A stretch of DNA of 64,000 nucleotides from DAIMFL01 sp964372215 (GCA_964372215.1 CAYJQC010000001.1:204006-268005); one strand, 5' to 3'; positions 1 through 9,724 are shown, counted from the first letter of the stretch. Translations and numbers: made by a program. The notes: generated by a model not told the origin, from the letters alone.

Positions 1-1305
<1,305 letters not shown>

Positions 1306-1430
1306 ATCGGCTCCCTGGCCGGCCCTCGGAGCGGGGCAGATTGCGAAGTTGCTGCCGGTAGGGTAGGGGTGATGCACCCCGGCCGCAACGGCGGCCTGCG
1401 GCCACTGGACCCTCGTCATCGGACCCCGGC

Positions 1431-2360
1431 ATGGAACCCTATCGCTTCACCCCCGGCGCCGCGCCGCTCCTGGTCTCCATGCCCCATGTCGGGACCCATA
1501 TCCCGGACTCGATCGCGGCGCGCATGACCCCGGCGGCGCTCGAGGTGCCCGACACCGACTGGCATGTCGACCGGCTCTACGATTTCCTGGGCGAGCTCGG
1601 CGCGGCCTCGATCGCCGCCACCCATTCGCGCTACGTGATCGACTTGAACCGGGCGCCGGACGGCGCGGCGCTCTATCCCGGCGCCAGCAACACCGAGCTG
1701 TGCCCGACCGCGCGGTTCGACAACGCGCCGATCTATGGCGCCGGTCCCGACGGCCGGCCGGGGGCGCCGAGCGGCACCGAGATCGTCGGGCGGACCGAGC
1801 GGTACTGGCGGCCCTATCACGAGCGCCTGGACATGGAACTCGCCGCCATGCGCGCGCGCCACGGCATCGTCGTGCTGTTCGACGCCCATTCGATCCGCAG
1901 CCGGGTGCCGCGCTTCTTCGAGGGCCGGCTGCCCGACATCAATCTCGGCACCGGCGGCGGCGGCGGCGCCCCCCCCGCGGGGGGGGGGGGCCCCGCGGGG
2001 GGGGGGGGGGCGGCCGGGTGGGGAGAACCCCGGNNNNNNNNNNAGCCGCGCCCGGGCGGCGGGCCCCGCGCCGTGCCGGCGCCGGCGGCGGCCGCGATCG
2101 AGGCGGCGGCCGAGGCGGATGGCTATACCAGCGTGCTGAACGGCCGCTTCCAGGGCGGCTACATCACCCGGCAGTACGGCCGGCCCGACAAGAACGTCCA
2201 CGCGATCCAGCTCGAGTTGTCCTGGATCACCTACATGGACGAGGACCCGCCGTTCGGCTTCCGCGAGGACCTGGCGGCGGACGTGCGCCCGGCGCTCCGG
2301 CGCATCGTCGCCGCGCTGATCGACTGGGCGCGCGAGGCCGCGGGCCGGGCCGCGGGGTAG
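1431..2360 (+). CDS. hutG: N-formylglutamate deformylase, interrupted by an assembly gap
   Basis: Hydrolyses N-formylglutamate to glutamate and formate, the last step of the five-step Hut route. It starts at ATG 1431 (MEPYRFTPG). Family signatures are PHVGTHIP near the start, DLNRAP, FDAHSIRSRVPRFFEGRLPD in the middle and GGYITRQYGRPD followed by HAIQLELS near the end. Residues from about 180 to 210 are a meaningless Gly/Pro-rich stretch from G and C homopolymers plus ten Ns, although the frame is kept across it. The real gene is probably intact in the organism, near 265-275 residues. Pairing with hutF on the same scaffold supports the deiminase branch rather than the HutG formiminoglutamase branch. 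Confidence 0.9.
   Translation: MEPYRFTPGAAPLLVSMPHVGTHIPDSIAARMTPAALEVPDTDWHVDRLYDFLGELGAASIAATHSRYVIDLNRAPDGAALYPGASNTELCPTARFDNAPIYGAGPDGRPGAPSGTEIVGRTERYWRPYHERLDMELAAMRARHGIVVLFDAHSIRSRVPRFFEGRLPDINLGTGGGGGAPPAGGGGPAGGGGAAGWGEPRXXXXPRPGGGPRAVPAPAAAAIEAAAEADGYTSVLNGRFQGGYITRQYGRPDKNVHAIQLELSWITYMDEDPPFGFREDLAADVRPALRRIVAALIDWAREAAGRAAG
1965..2062. other. Unresolved assembly join: ten Ns in G/C homopolymers
   Basis: Bases 2034-2043 are N. On both sides the sequence collapses into long G runs (for example 1979-1990 and 1997-2010) unlike anything else in the window. It falls in the middle of a conserved enzyme. This is best explained as a low-quality consensus or scaffold join, not biology. 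The true length of the missing piece is unknown. Confidence 0.9.
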
Positions 2361-2401
2361 ATCGTTGCGCCCGGCATGCTAGACTCTGCCGACTGCATGG
2401 A

Positions 2402-2494
2402 CCCTCACCCGCCGCGCGCCTTGCGGCGCTCGGCACCCGCTCCCGCCTTGCGGGAGAGGGAGGGGACCCGCGCGACGCGTGGGGAGGGTGAGGG
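2402..2494. repeat. REP-like intergenic palindrome
   Basis: The outer arms ccctcaccc (2402-2410) and gggtgaggg (2486-2494) are perfect inverted copies. Inside lies a second perfect stem, ctcccgc (2440-2446) against gcgggag (2450-2456). It fills the gap between hutG and the redoxin gene. Elements of this look are common intergenic repeats in alphaproteobacteria; it may also act as a terminator or mRNA-stabilising hairpin. Confidence 0.65.
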
Positions 2495-2524
2495 CGCGGC
2501 CGAGGGTGAAGAGGAGAAGACGCG

Positions 2525-3079
2525 ATGCCATCGATGGCGGAGATGACCCGCGAACTGGGCTGGCAGGCCGGGGACTTCGAGCTCGACGGCGTCGACGGCA
2601 AGCGCCACCGCCTGAGCGAGATGCGCGGCCGGAACGGCACGCTGGTCATGTTCATCTGCAACCACTGCCCCTATGTGCAGGCGGTGGCCGCCGACATCGC
2701 GCGCGACTGCCGCGAGCTGGCCAAGGACGGCGTCGCCGCGATCGCCGTCATGTCGAACGACACCGACAACTACCCGGCGGATTCCTTCGACAACATGAAA
2801 TTCTTCGCCAAGCAGCACGGCTTCGGCTTCCCGTACGTCATCGACCGGAGCCAGGACGTGGCGCGCGGCTTCGGCGCGCTCTGCACGCCGGATTTCTTCG
2901 GCCTCGACCGCGACCTGCGCTTGCGCTATCGCGGCCGCATCCACGAGATGCGCGGCGCGACGCCGGCGCCGGGGGGAAGGCGGGAGCTGCTCGAGGCGAT
3001 GCGCCAGGTGGCGCGCGACGGCACCGCCCCGGCGAACCAGGAGCCCAGCATCGGCTGCTCGATCAAGTGGCGGCGCTGA
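2525..3079 (+). CDS. Thioredoxin-fold (redoxin) family protein with CxxC motif
   Basis: A 184-residue single-domain redoxin (AhpC/TSA-thioredoxin-like). The motif FICNHCPYVQ near residues 42-51 provides a Cys-Asn-His-Cys pair at the usual redox position of this family. Downstream are GFPYVIDRSQDVARGFGALCTPDFF, which contains the cis-Pro region, and a conserved tail with SIGCSIKW. There is no signal peptide, so it is likely cytoplasmic. It starts at ATG 2525 after GAGGAGAAGA, a usable ribosome site; ATG 2534 (codon 4) is an alternative. It is probably a thiol oxidoreductase or peroxidase, but the physiological substrate is unknown. It sits between two repeats with no clear operon partner. Confidence 0.85.
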   Translation: MPSMAEMTRELGWQAGDFELDGVDGKRHRLSEMRGRNGTLVMFICNHCPYVQAVAADIARDCRELAKDGVAAIAVMSNDTDNYPADSFDNMKFFAKQHGFGFPYVIDRSQDVARGFGALCTPDFFGLDRDLRLRYRGRIHEMRGATPAPGGRRELLEAMRQVARDGTAPANQEPSIGCSIKWRR

Positions 3080-3090
3080 GGCGGTCGCCT

Positions 3091-3179
3091 CATGCTTCGA
3101 CGGGCTCATGCTTCGACGGGCTCAGCATGAGGAGCGAGTGTTGGATATCTGAAAAGGCCTCGTCCTGAGCCTGTCGAAG
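3091..3179. repeat. Intergenic inverted repeat with a 16-bp tandem duplication
   Basis: The unit catgcttcgacgggct occurs twice head to tail (3091-3106 and 3107-3122). The segment 3111-3132 is an imperfect inverted copy of 3158-3179. It lies between the convergent redoxin and rhomboid genes. The cttcgac-(a/g)-ggctcag core is a familiar alphaproteobacterial intergenic repeat and may form a bidirectional hairpin terminator. Confidence 0.7.
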
Positions 3180-3195
3180 GGCGAGGCTGCGGCGG

Positions 3196-3927
3196 TCAGC
3201 CCAGGCGTGCACTGCGCCACCGCAGGAAGCCGCCGACCGCGAGGCCGATCGCGAAGCCGCCGAGATGGGCGCGCCAGCCGATGAGATAGGGGCCGGTGAA
3301 GCCCATCTCGCTCAACAGCCCGATCACCACGTTCAGTCCGATCAGCGCGATCACGATGCGCAGCAGGGCGAGGCGCATCCGGCGCGCGAGCTGCGGGTCG
3401 ACGCGCTGGCCCGGATGCGCCGGCAGGCCGAGTCCGGTCAGCAGCGCGGTGCCCATCAGCCCCATGACCCCGCCGGAGGCGCCGATCATCGGCACGCCGA
3501 GGGTCGCGGCGTCGGGGAAGAACCAGGTCTCGAACAGGGCGCCGGCGATGCCGCTCGCCAGGAACAGCAGCAGGAAGCGGGCGGCGCCCAGGCGGCGCTC
3601 CACCGGACTGGCGAAGGCGAACAGGAACCCGACATTCACCGCCACGTGCACGGCGTCGTAGTGCAGGAACATGTGGCTGACCAGGGTGGTGAGCGCCGGC
3701 CAGAGCGCCGCGCGGCCGTCGAGCGCGGCGTGCAGCCTGGCGGCGTTGAAGCTCAGCGCCTCGCCGAGGACGGCGGCGGTCAGCGCCGGCAGGAACTGCA
3801 GCGCGGCGTAGATCGCCACCAGCGCCAGGGCCAGGACCAGGGTCGCCGGCGGCACGTTGAAGGCCGGCGGCTGGGGCGCGCCGTCGGGCCTCGCGGCCGG
3901 CGGCGTCAGCCAGGGCGGGCGCGCCAT
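3196..3927 (-). CDS. Rhomboid family intramembrane serine protease
   Basis: A 243-residue multi-pass membrane protein that should cleave substrates within the membrane. About six hydrophobic segments are visible. The catalytic Ser151 lies in IGASGGVMG and the partner His221 in RAHLGGFAIG; the HMFLHYD...HVAVN region (85-98) supplies the conserved His/Asn of the oxyanion site. I chose ATG 3927 because it overlaps the stop of the upstream channel gene (TGATG), implying translational coupling; the longer frame to 4020 runs into that gene. It is third in the order hutI, channel, rhomboid. The substrate is unknown. Confidence 0.9.
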   Translation of the reverse strand: MARPPWLTPPAARPDGAPQPPAFNVPPATLVLALALVAIYAALQFLPALTAAVLGEALSFNAARLHAALDGRAALWPALTTLVSHMFLHYDAVHVAVNVGFLFAFASPVERRLGAARFLLLFLASGIAGALFETWFFPDAATLGVPMIGASGGVMGLMGTALLTGLGLPAHPGQRVDPQLARRMRLALLRIVIALIGLNVVIGLLSEMGFTGPYLIGWRAHLGGFAIGLAVGGFLRWRSARLG

Positions 3928-4712
3928 CAGCCGCCCTCGGTGCCGATTTTCAGCACCGTGCCGCAATGCTTGCAGTGGATGGCGTCGGCGTCGTGGCGGC
4001 TGAGGCCGCATTTCGGGCACTCGTGATGCACCCGGCCCGGGCGGAACAGGGTTTGGATCAGCCGCAGGAACAGGGAGATGCCGAACACCATGATCAGCAC
4101 CGACAGGATCTTGCCGCTGGTGCCGACCAGGATGACGTCGCCGAAGCCGGTGGTGGAGAGCGCGGTCACCGTGAAGTAGAGCGCATCGAGATAGTTGTGG
4201 ATGCTCGGATTGACGCCGACCTGGAAGACGTAGACCAGGGCCGTCACCACGAACACGAACACCACCAGGCTGACGATGCTGGTGAAGACGTCCTCGTGCC
4301 GGGCGAACACCGGATAGCGGCGCCGGAGCTGGGCGAGCGCGTGATAGGTGCGCAACAGCCGGAGCGCGCGCAGCACCCGCAGGAACGCGAAGTTCTCGTA
4401 CAGCAGCGCGGTCAGCAGCGAGACGATGACGATCAGGTCGGCGAGCGACACCGGATGCAGCAGGAAGCGCAACGGCCGGTCGCTGATCGCCAGGCGCGCC
4501 GCGTAGTCGAGCAGGAACAGCAGCGCGAGCACGAACTCGGCGGCGTAGAGCGGCGCGCTGTGATGCAGGAACGAGACGACGATGAAGAAGGTGATGGCGA
4601 CGAGGTCGAGAATCAGCAGCCCGGTCTGGAAGCGCACGGCGCGCCGGCTGCGGCCTTCGTAGAGCTCGCGCAGGATCGCGCGCGGCCCGCGGCGCGCCGC
4701 CGCCTTGCTCAC
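3927..4712 (-). CDS. Voltage-gated-type potassium channel with C-terminal zinc ribbon
   Basis: A 261-residue ion channel of the VIC/Kv-like type. Hydrophobic segments S1-S6 are visible. An S4-like segment RVLRALRLLRTYHAL lies at 112-126, and the pore filter TTGFGD at 187-192 is close to the canonical TVGYGD. After S6 comes a C-terminal zinc ribbon with C232-x2-C235 and C247-x2-C250, which is unusual for bacterial potassium channels. The start is GTG 4712, overlapping the hutI stop as GTGA, so it is probably translated by coupling to hutI. The link between a channel and histidine breakdown is unexplained. Confidence 0.85.
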   Translation of the reverse strand: MSKAAARRGPRAILRELYEGRSRRAVRFQTGLLILDLVAITFFIVVSFLHHSAPLYAAEFVLALLFLLDYAARLAISDRPLRFLLHPVSLADLIVIVSLLTALLYENFAFLRVLRALRLLRTYHALAQLRRRYPVFARHEDVFTSIVSLVVFVFVVTALVYVFQVGVNPSIHNYLDALYFTVTALSTTGFGDVILVGTSGKILSVLIMVFGISLFLRLIQTLFRPGRVHHECPKCGLSRHDADAIHCKHCGTVLKIGTEGG

Positions 4713-5992
4713 CGGCCGGCCTGCCCGGCGATTTCCTCGCCGGCCTGGATCACCATGCGCGCCGGGTTGAAGCCGATGCGATAGGCGAGCTCGGCCGGGC
4801 GCTCGATCTCCCAGACCACGAAATCGGCGACCTTGCCGGTCTCCAGCGTGCCGTGGCTCTCGCCCAGGCCGAGCGCGCGCGCGGCATTGCGGGTGATGCC
4901 GGCGAGCGCCTCCTCCGGGGTCATGCGGAACAGCGTGCAGGCCATGTTGAGCATCAGCAGCAGCGAGGTCGCCGGCGAGCTGCCGGGATTGCAGTCGGTG
5001 GCCAGCGCGATCGGCACGCCGAAGCGGCGGAACGCCGCGATCGGCGGCAGCTTGCTTTCGCGCAGGAAATAGAAGGCGCCGGGCAGCAGCACCGCGACGC
5101 AGCCGGCCTTCGCCAGGGCGGCGACGCCGTCCTCGCTGGTGTATTCGAGGTGATCGGCGGACAGCGCGCCGTAACGCGCCGCGAGCGCCGCGCCGCCGAG
5201 ATCGGAGAGCTGATCAGCATGGAGCTTCACTGGCAGGCCCTGGGCCCGCGCCGCCTCGAGCACCCGCGCGGTCTGCTCCGGCGTGAAGCCGATCTTCTCG
5301 CAGAACGCGTCGACTGCGTCGGCCAGCCCGTCGGCCGCCACCGCGCCCAGCATCTCGCCGACCACCAGATCGACATAGGCGTCGGCGCGGCCCTCGTACT
5401 CGGCCGGCAGCGCATGGGCGCCGAGGAAGGTGGTGCGCACCGTCACCGGGCGCTCCTGCTCGAGCCGGCGGGCGGCGCGCAGCATCCGGCATTCCGTCTC
5501 GGTATCGAGACCGTAGCCCGACTTGATCTCGACCGTGGTGACGCCTTCGGCCAGCAGCGCGTCGAGCCGCGGTAGCGCGGCGGCGACCAGCGCGTCCTCG
5601 TCGGCGGCGCGGGTCGCGGTCACGGTCGAGCGGATGCCGCCGCCGGCGCGCGCGATCTCCTCGTAGGTGGCGCCCTGGAGCCGGAGCTCGAACTCGTGGG
5701 CCCGGTCGCCGCCGAACACCAGATGGGTGTGGCAGTCGATCAGCCCGGGGGTCACCCAGCGGCCGTCGAGGTCGCGCACCTCGCGGGTCCGCCGCGCGGC
5801 GTCGTCCGGCAGGGATGCCAGCGGCCCGATCCAGGCGATCTGGCCGTCCTTGACCGCGATGCCGCCGGGCTCGATGGCGCCATAGGACGCCGCCCCGGCC
5901 GCCATGGTGGCGAGCCGGGCATTGGTCCACAGGCAGTCCCACGGCGAATCGCCGGAACCGCGGTCGCTATCGTTGGGCGGAGTGTCGCTCAT
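4709..5992 (-). CDS. hutI: Imidazolonepropionase
   Basis: Opens the imidazolone ring of 4-imidazolone-5-propionate to give N-formimino-glutamate, the third Hut step. It has 427 residues from ATG 5992 (MSDTPPND); the family is usually 400-415, and an in-frame ATG at 6010 is an alternative. The amidohydrolase metal site is visible: H88 and H90 in DCHTHLVFGG, a later His in KLHADQL, and Asp in ATDCNPGSSP. The substrate segment EIKSGYGLDTETE is present. It is divergent from hutF across 79 bp, so the two probably share a control region. The channel and rhomboid genes follow with overlapping codons. Confidence 0.96.
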   Translation of the reverse strand: MSDTPPNDSDRGSGDSPWDCLWTNARLATMAAGAASYGAIEPGGIAVKDGQIAWIGPLASLPDDAARRTREVRDLDGRWVTPGLIDCHTHLVFGGDRAHEFELRLQGATYEEIARAGGGIRSTVTATRAADEDALVAAALPRLDALLAEGVTTVEIKSGYGLDTETECRMLRAARRLEQERPVTVRTTFLGAHALPAEYEGRADAYVDLVVGEMLGAVAADGLADAVDAFCEKIGFTPEQTARVLEAARAQGLPVKLHADQLSDLGGAALAARYGALSADHLEYTSEDGVAALAKAGCVAVLLPGAFYFLRESKLPPIAAFRRFGVPIALATDCNPGSSPATSLLLMLNMACTLFRMTPEEALAGITRNAARALGLGESHGTLETGKVADFVVWEIERPAELAYRIGFNPARMVIQAGEEIAGQAGR

Positions 5993-6071
5993 GGTCCTGC
6001 CGGTCGTCATTGTGCGGGCGAGTATAGGGCCGTAACCTTCCAATGCGCACCCTTCGCAACCTGGACCGGGC

Positions 6072-7499
6072 ATGACCCACACCACCCTGTTCGCAGACCA
6101 GGCGCTGCTCCCCGGCGGCTGGGCCCGTGACGTGCTGTTCGAGATCGCCGCCGACGGCTCGCTCGCCGGGGTGACTCCGGAGGCCGCTGCCGACCCGCGC
6201 GCGGCGCGCGCGCGGCGCGCCGGCGGGCCGGTGCTGCCCGGCATGCCCAATCTGCATTCCCACGCCTTCCAGCGCGCCATGGCCGGCCTCGCCGAGCGGG
6301 CGGGAGAGGCGGGAACGCCCGGCGCCGACGACAGCTTCTGGACCTGGCGCGAGGTGATGTACGGCTTCGTCAACCGGCTGTCGCCGGGCCAGGTGGAGGC
6401 GATCGCCGCGCAGCTCTATGTCGAGATGCTGAAATCCGGCTATACCGCGGTCGGCGAGTTCCACTATCTCCATCACGATCTCGACGGCGCGCCCTATGCC
6501 GACCGGGCCGAGCTGTCGGAACGGGTGATCCGCGCCGCCCGGCAGACCGGGATCGGCATCACCCATCTGCCGGTGCTCTATGCCCAGGGCGGCTTCGGCG
6601 CCAAGCCGCCGGGGCCGGGGCAGCGCCGCTTCCTCAACGATCTCGACGGCTTCCTCGCGATCGTCGAGACCCTGCGCGCGCGCCACGGCGGCGATCCGCA
6701 GGTCCGCATCGGCATCGCGCCGCACTCGCTGCGCGCGGTGACGCCGGAGCTGCTGACCGGCGCCATCGCCGGGCTCGACGCGATGGACGCCGACGCGCCG
6801 ATCCACATCCACATCGCCGAGCAGACCAAGGAGGTTGCCGATTGCCAGGAATGGTGCGGCCAGCGCCCGGTCGAGTGGCTGTTCGCCCAGCAGGCGGTCG
6901 GGCCGCGCTGGTGCCTGGTGCACGCCACCCACATGTCGACCGCCGAGATGATCCAGCTCGCCGACAGCCGCGCCGTCGCCGGGCTGTGCCCGACCACCGA
7001 GGCCAATCTCGGCGACGGGCTGTTCTCGGCGCCCGACTATCTTGCGCGCGGCGGCGTCTTCGGCATCGGCTCCGACAGCCACATCTCGGTGAGCCCGATC
7101 GAGGAGCTGCGCTGGCTGGAGTACGGCCAGCGACTGCTGTACCGCCAGCGCAACGTGCTGCACGGCGCGCGCGCCGCCGCCGGGGTGGCGGGCAATCCAT
7201 CGGTCGGGGCGACCCTGTTCGCCGGCGCCCTGGCCGGCGGGGCCCAGGCGCTCGGCCGTGCGATCGGCCGGCTGGCGGCGGGCAGCCGCGCCGATCTGCT
7301 GGTGCTGGATCCGCAGGCGCCGACTCTCGCCGGCCGCGCCGGCGACCGGCTGATCGACGCCGCGGTGTTCGCCGGCAACGTCAACCCGGTGCGCGACGTG
7401 ATGGTCGGCGGCAAATGGGTCGTCGAGTCCGGTGCCCACATGGCCGAGCACGCCGTGCTGGCGCGCTTCCGGACCGCGATGAGCGAGCTGGCGGCTTGA
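6072..7499 (+). CDS. hutF: Formimidoylglutamate deiminase
   Basis: Deiminates N-formimino-L-glutamate to N-formyl-L-glutamate and ammonia, the fourth step of the five-step pathway, supplying hutG. A 475-residue amidohydrolase-superfamily enzyme. Metal ligands are visible as H62 and H64 in NLHSHAFQR, His in HIHIAEQTKEV and Asp in GIGSDSHISVSP; FWTWREVMY is a family signature. It starts at ATG 6072. It is transcribed away from hutI. Presence of hutF tells that this organism uses the deiminase route and not direct HutG-type formiminoglutamase cleavage. Confidence 0.96.
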   Translation: MTHTTLFADQALLPGGWARDVLFEIAADGSLAGVTPEAAADPRAARARRAGGPVLPGMPNLHSHAFQRAMAGLAERAGEAGTPGADDSFWTWREVMYGFVNRLSPGQVEAIAAQLYVEMLKSGYTAVGEFHYLHHDLDGAPYADRAELSERVIRAARQTGIGITHLPVLYAQGGFGAKPPGPGQRRFLNDLDGFLAIVETLRARHGGDPQVRIGIAPHSLRAVTPELLTGAIAGLDAMDADAPIHIHIAEQTKEVADCQEWCGQRPVEWLFAQQAVGPRWCLVHATHMSTAEMIQLADSRAVAGLCPTTEANLGDGLFSAPDYLARGGVFGIGSDSHISVSPIEELRWLEYGQRLLYRQRNVLHGARAAAGVAGNPSVGATLFAGALAGGAQALGRAIGRLAAGSRADLLVLDPQAPTLAGRAGDRLIDAAVFAGNVNPVRDVMVGGKWVVESGAHMAEHAVLARFRTAMSELAA

Positions 7500-7507
7500 G
7501 CGGCCGG

Positions 7508-7771
7508 TCAGGCCGGATACTGGTTGGGATCGATGCCGCAATCGGTGAGGAAATGGCGGAGCTGGAGCACTTCTTCCTTGGGCAGGCCGTGCTGGGCGTG
7601 GGAAAACGCCACGGTCTTGCCGCTCAGCGTGACGCCGACCCGGTTGCCCGAGCGGTTGTCGATCTCGGCACCGAGCTCGCGCAGCATCGCCTCGACGTCA
7701 CGGAACGCGATGTTGCTGCTGACCGGATGATCGAACAGGGCGTGCAGGACCTTGCGATGGCGGTGGTTCAT
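7508..7771 (-). CDS. Orphan HicA-fold small protein
   Basis: An 87-residue protein (MNHRHRKVLHALFDHP...) matching the overall layout of stand-alone HicA-family proteins with a double-stranded-RNA-binding-like fold. I start it at ATG 7771 because the upstream extension in frame looks non-coding. The usual catalytic His of HicA (GSHH region) is replaced: the equivalent stretch reads RSGNRVGV. No HicB-type antitoxin gene lies beside it. It is therefore unlikely to be an active mRNA-cleaving toxin. It is convergent with hutF with only 8 bp between stops. Confidence 0.65.
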   Translation of the reverse strand: MNHRHRKVLHALFDHPVSSNIAFRDVEAMLRELGAEIDNRSGNRVGVTLSGKTVAFSHAQHGLPKEEVLQLRHFLTDCGIDPNQYPA

Positions 7772-7914
7772 GAGTCTCGCTTTCTGGTGTTGCCGCGATG
7801 GGCCGGATCCGGGCGCCGGCGGCCGCAAAACCAACACGCTCATAGGCGGCGGTCAAGCGCGCTGCTGTCGCAGGACGGACCGATTCGGCGGCGCCGTGGA
7901 CCGGTGCGCCGGCG

Positions 7915-8931
7915 ATGAACGCGGGCGCACCGGCAGGGATCCACTTCACCTATCTGAACGGCCCGGACATCGAGCGCCTGGCGATGACCGACGACGAGAT
8001 CCTAGCTGCAGTCGAGGCCGGCCTCGATGCCCAGGGCCGCGGGCTCACGGTCATCGAGCCCCGGGTGCATCTCGAGCCCGATCCGGCGTTCCGCGGACAT
8101 TTCAACGTGCTGCGCGGCTACGTCGCGCCGCTCGGCCTGGCGGGAGTCAAGATCGTCGGCGACTATGTCGACAACTACCGGCGCGGGCTGCCCTCGGAGA
8201 TGGCGCTGCTGAACCTGTTCGACCCGCGCACCGGCATGCCGGTGGCGCTGATCGACGCCACCGCCATCACGGAGATGCGCACCGGCGCGGTTACCGCGCT
8301 CGGCGCCAGGCATCTGGCGCGCAAGGGGTCCAAGCGGCTCGGCCATGTCGGCGCGCGCGGTACCGCCTATTGGAACGTGCGCCTACTCGACCATCTGTTC
8401 GATTTCGACGAGATCCGCGTGCATTCGAGGCGCCCGGAGAGCCGCGACGGCTTTGCCGCCCGGCTGTCGGCCGATCTCGGCAAGGCGGTGGTGGCGACCG
8501 CCGACTGGCAAGGCTGCCTCGCGGGCGCGGACATCATGGTCGAGGCCTCGCGGCTGGAACGGCCCGAGCCGCTGTTCAGGACGGAGTGGGTCAAGCCGGG
8601 AGCCTTCGTGGTGCCCTACGGCACCATGAGCGCGGTCGAGCTCAGCCTGACCGACGTGATGGACAAGCTGGTGGTCGACGACTGGGGCCAGTGCCGCGGC
8701 GGCAAGCTCGGCGCGCTGCGGGCCCATGTGGAGACCGGCCGGCTCAGCGAGTCGACGCTGCATGCCGAGCTGTGCCAGATCGTCACCGGCGCGAAGCCCG
8801 GGCGCGAGCGCGACGACGAGACCATCCTGTTCTGGCATCGCGGCCTGTCGCTGTCGGATATCGCCCTGGGGGCCGCGATGCTGGACAAGGCCGGGCGTCT
8901 CGGCCTCGGGACCCGGCTGCGCTATGCATGA
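7915..8931 (+). CDS. Ornithine cyclodeaminase / mu-crystallin family protein
   Basis: A 338-residue Rossmann-fold protein of the ornithine cyclodeaminase family, which includes NAD-dependent cyclodeaminases, ketimine reductases and alanine dehydrogenases. Family stretches are RGYVAPLGLAGVKIVGDYVDN, LNLFDPRTGMPVALIDATAITEMRTGAVTALGARHLA and the late DETILFWHRGLSLSDIALG. The nucleotide loop reads GARGTAYW instead of the usual GxGxQA, so cofactor binding may differ; other proteins of this variant have been linked to amine oxidation, which I cannot verify here. It starts at ATG 7915. The stop overlaps the next gene, a methyltransferase. The substrate is unknown. Confidence 0.8.
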   Translation: MNAGAPAGIHFTYLNGPDIERLAMTDDEILAAVEAGLDAQGRGLTVIEPRVHLEPDPAFRGHFNVLRGYVAPLGLAGVKIVGDYVDNYRRGLPSEMALLNLFDPRTGMPVALIDATAITEMRTGAVTALGARHLARKGSKRLGHVGARGTAYWNVRLLDHLFDFDEIRVHSRRPESRDGFAARLSADLGKAVVATADWQGCLAGADIMVEASRLERPEPLFRTEWVKPGAFVVPYGTMSAVELSLTDVMDKLVVDDWGQCRGGKLGALRAHVETGRLSESTLHAELCQIVTGAKPGRERDDETILFWHRGLSLSDIALGAAMLDKAGRLGLGTRLRYA

Positions 8932-9724
8932 GCCGCCGCTCCCCGGATTCACCGACGCCGACCCGGTCGCCCGGTACTACGACGACCTGGCGGGCTTCTA
9001 CCACCTGCTGTTCGACGATTGGGACGCGGCGGTCGAGCGTCAGGCGCATGCCGTGGACGCGCTGCTGACCCGTCTCGCCGGGCCGGGGCCGAAGCGGATT
9101 CTCGACGCCGCCTGCGGCATCGGCACCCAGGCGATCGGCCTGGCGAGGCTCGGCCACGAGGTCCGCGGCACCGATCTGTCGGGTGCCGCGGTGGTGCGTG
9201 CCCGGCGCGAGGCCGAGCGCCTGGGGGCCAAGCTCAAGATCGGCGTCGCCGACATGCGCGCGCTGTCGGGCTACGTCGCCGGTCCGTTCGACGTGGTCTG
9301 CGCGCTGGACAATGCGCTGCCCCATCTGATGACCGACGAGGAGCTGGCGACTGCCTTGCGGGAAGCTGCGGCCGTGCTGGCGCCCGGTGGCTGGCTCGTC
9401 GCCAGCCTGCGGGACTACGACCGCCTGATCGCCGAGCGGCCGCGCTCCACGCCGGTGCGGGTGATCGCCGAGCCCGGCGGCTACCGCGTCCTGTTCCAGA
9501 TCTGGGACTGGCGGGCCGATGGCGAATTCTATCGGCTGCATCAGCATGTCATACGATGGCGTGACGGTGCCTCGCATTCCCATGTGTTCGACAGCGAGTA
9601 CCGGGCGCTGACCCGCGGCGCGGTCGAGCGCGGCTTGGCGGCGGCCGGATTCGCCGACTGGCACTGGCTGGAGCCGGACGACAGCCAGTTCTACCAACCG
9701 GTGGTGGCAGCCCGGCGGAGATAG
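8924..9724 (+). CDS. Class I SAM-dependent methyltransferase
   Basis: A 266-residue methyltransferase. SAM motif I is ILDAACGIGTQAIGLA near residues 52-67, followed by GTDLSGAAVVRAR (motif II acid Asp) and the later FDVVCALDNALPHL and LAPGGWLVASLRDY. It starts at ATG 8924, overlapping the end of the cyclodeaminase-family gene by 8 bp, which suggests joint translation and a shared small-molecule pathway. The N-terminal VARYYDDLAGFYHLLFDDW is typical of small-molecule methyltransferases resembling glycine/sarcosine enzymes. The acceptor is unknown. Confidence 0.85.
   Translation: MHEPPLPGFTDADPVARYYDDLAGFYHLLFDDWDAAVERQAHAVDALLTRLAGPGPKRILDAACGIGTQAIGLARLGHEVRGTDLSGAAVVRARREAERLGAKLKIGVADMRALSGYVAGPFDVVCALDNALPHLMTDEELATALREAAAVLAPGGWLVASLRDYDRLIAERPRSTPVRVIAEPGGYRVLFQIWDWRADGEFYRLHQHVIRWRDGASHSHVFDSEYRALTRGAVERGLAAAGFADWHWLEPDDSQFYQPVVAARRR

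Noticed and set aside
1979..2033. Long G runs as a quadruplex or novel repeat
   Set aside because: They border Ns inside a conserved enzyme and are best explained as assembly noise.
3091..3122. Two tandem 16-bp copies as a CRISPR array
   Set aside because: Only two copies, no spacers between them and no cas genes. It is an intergenic repeat.
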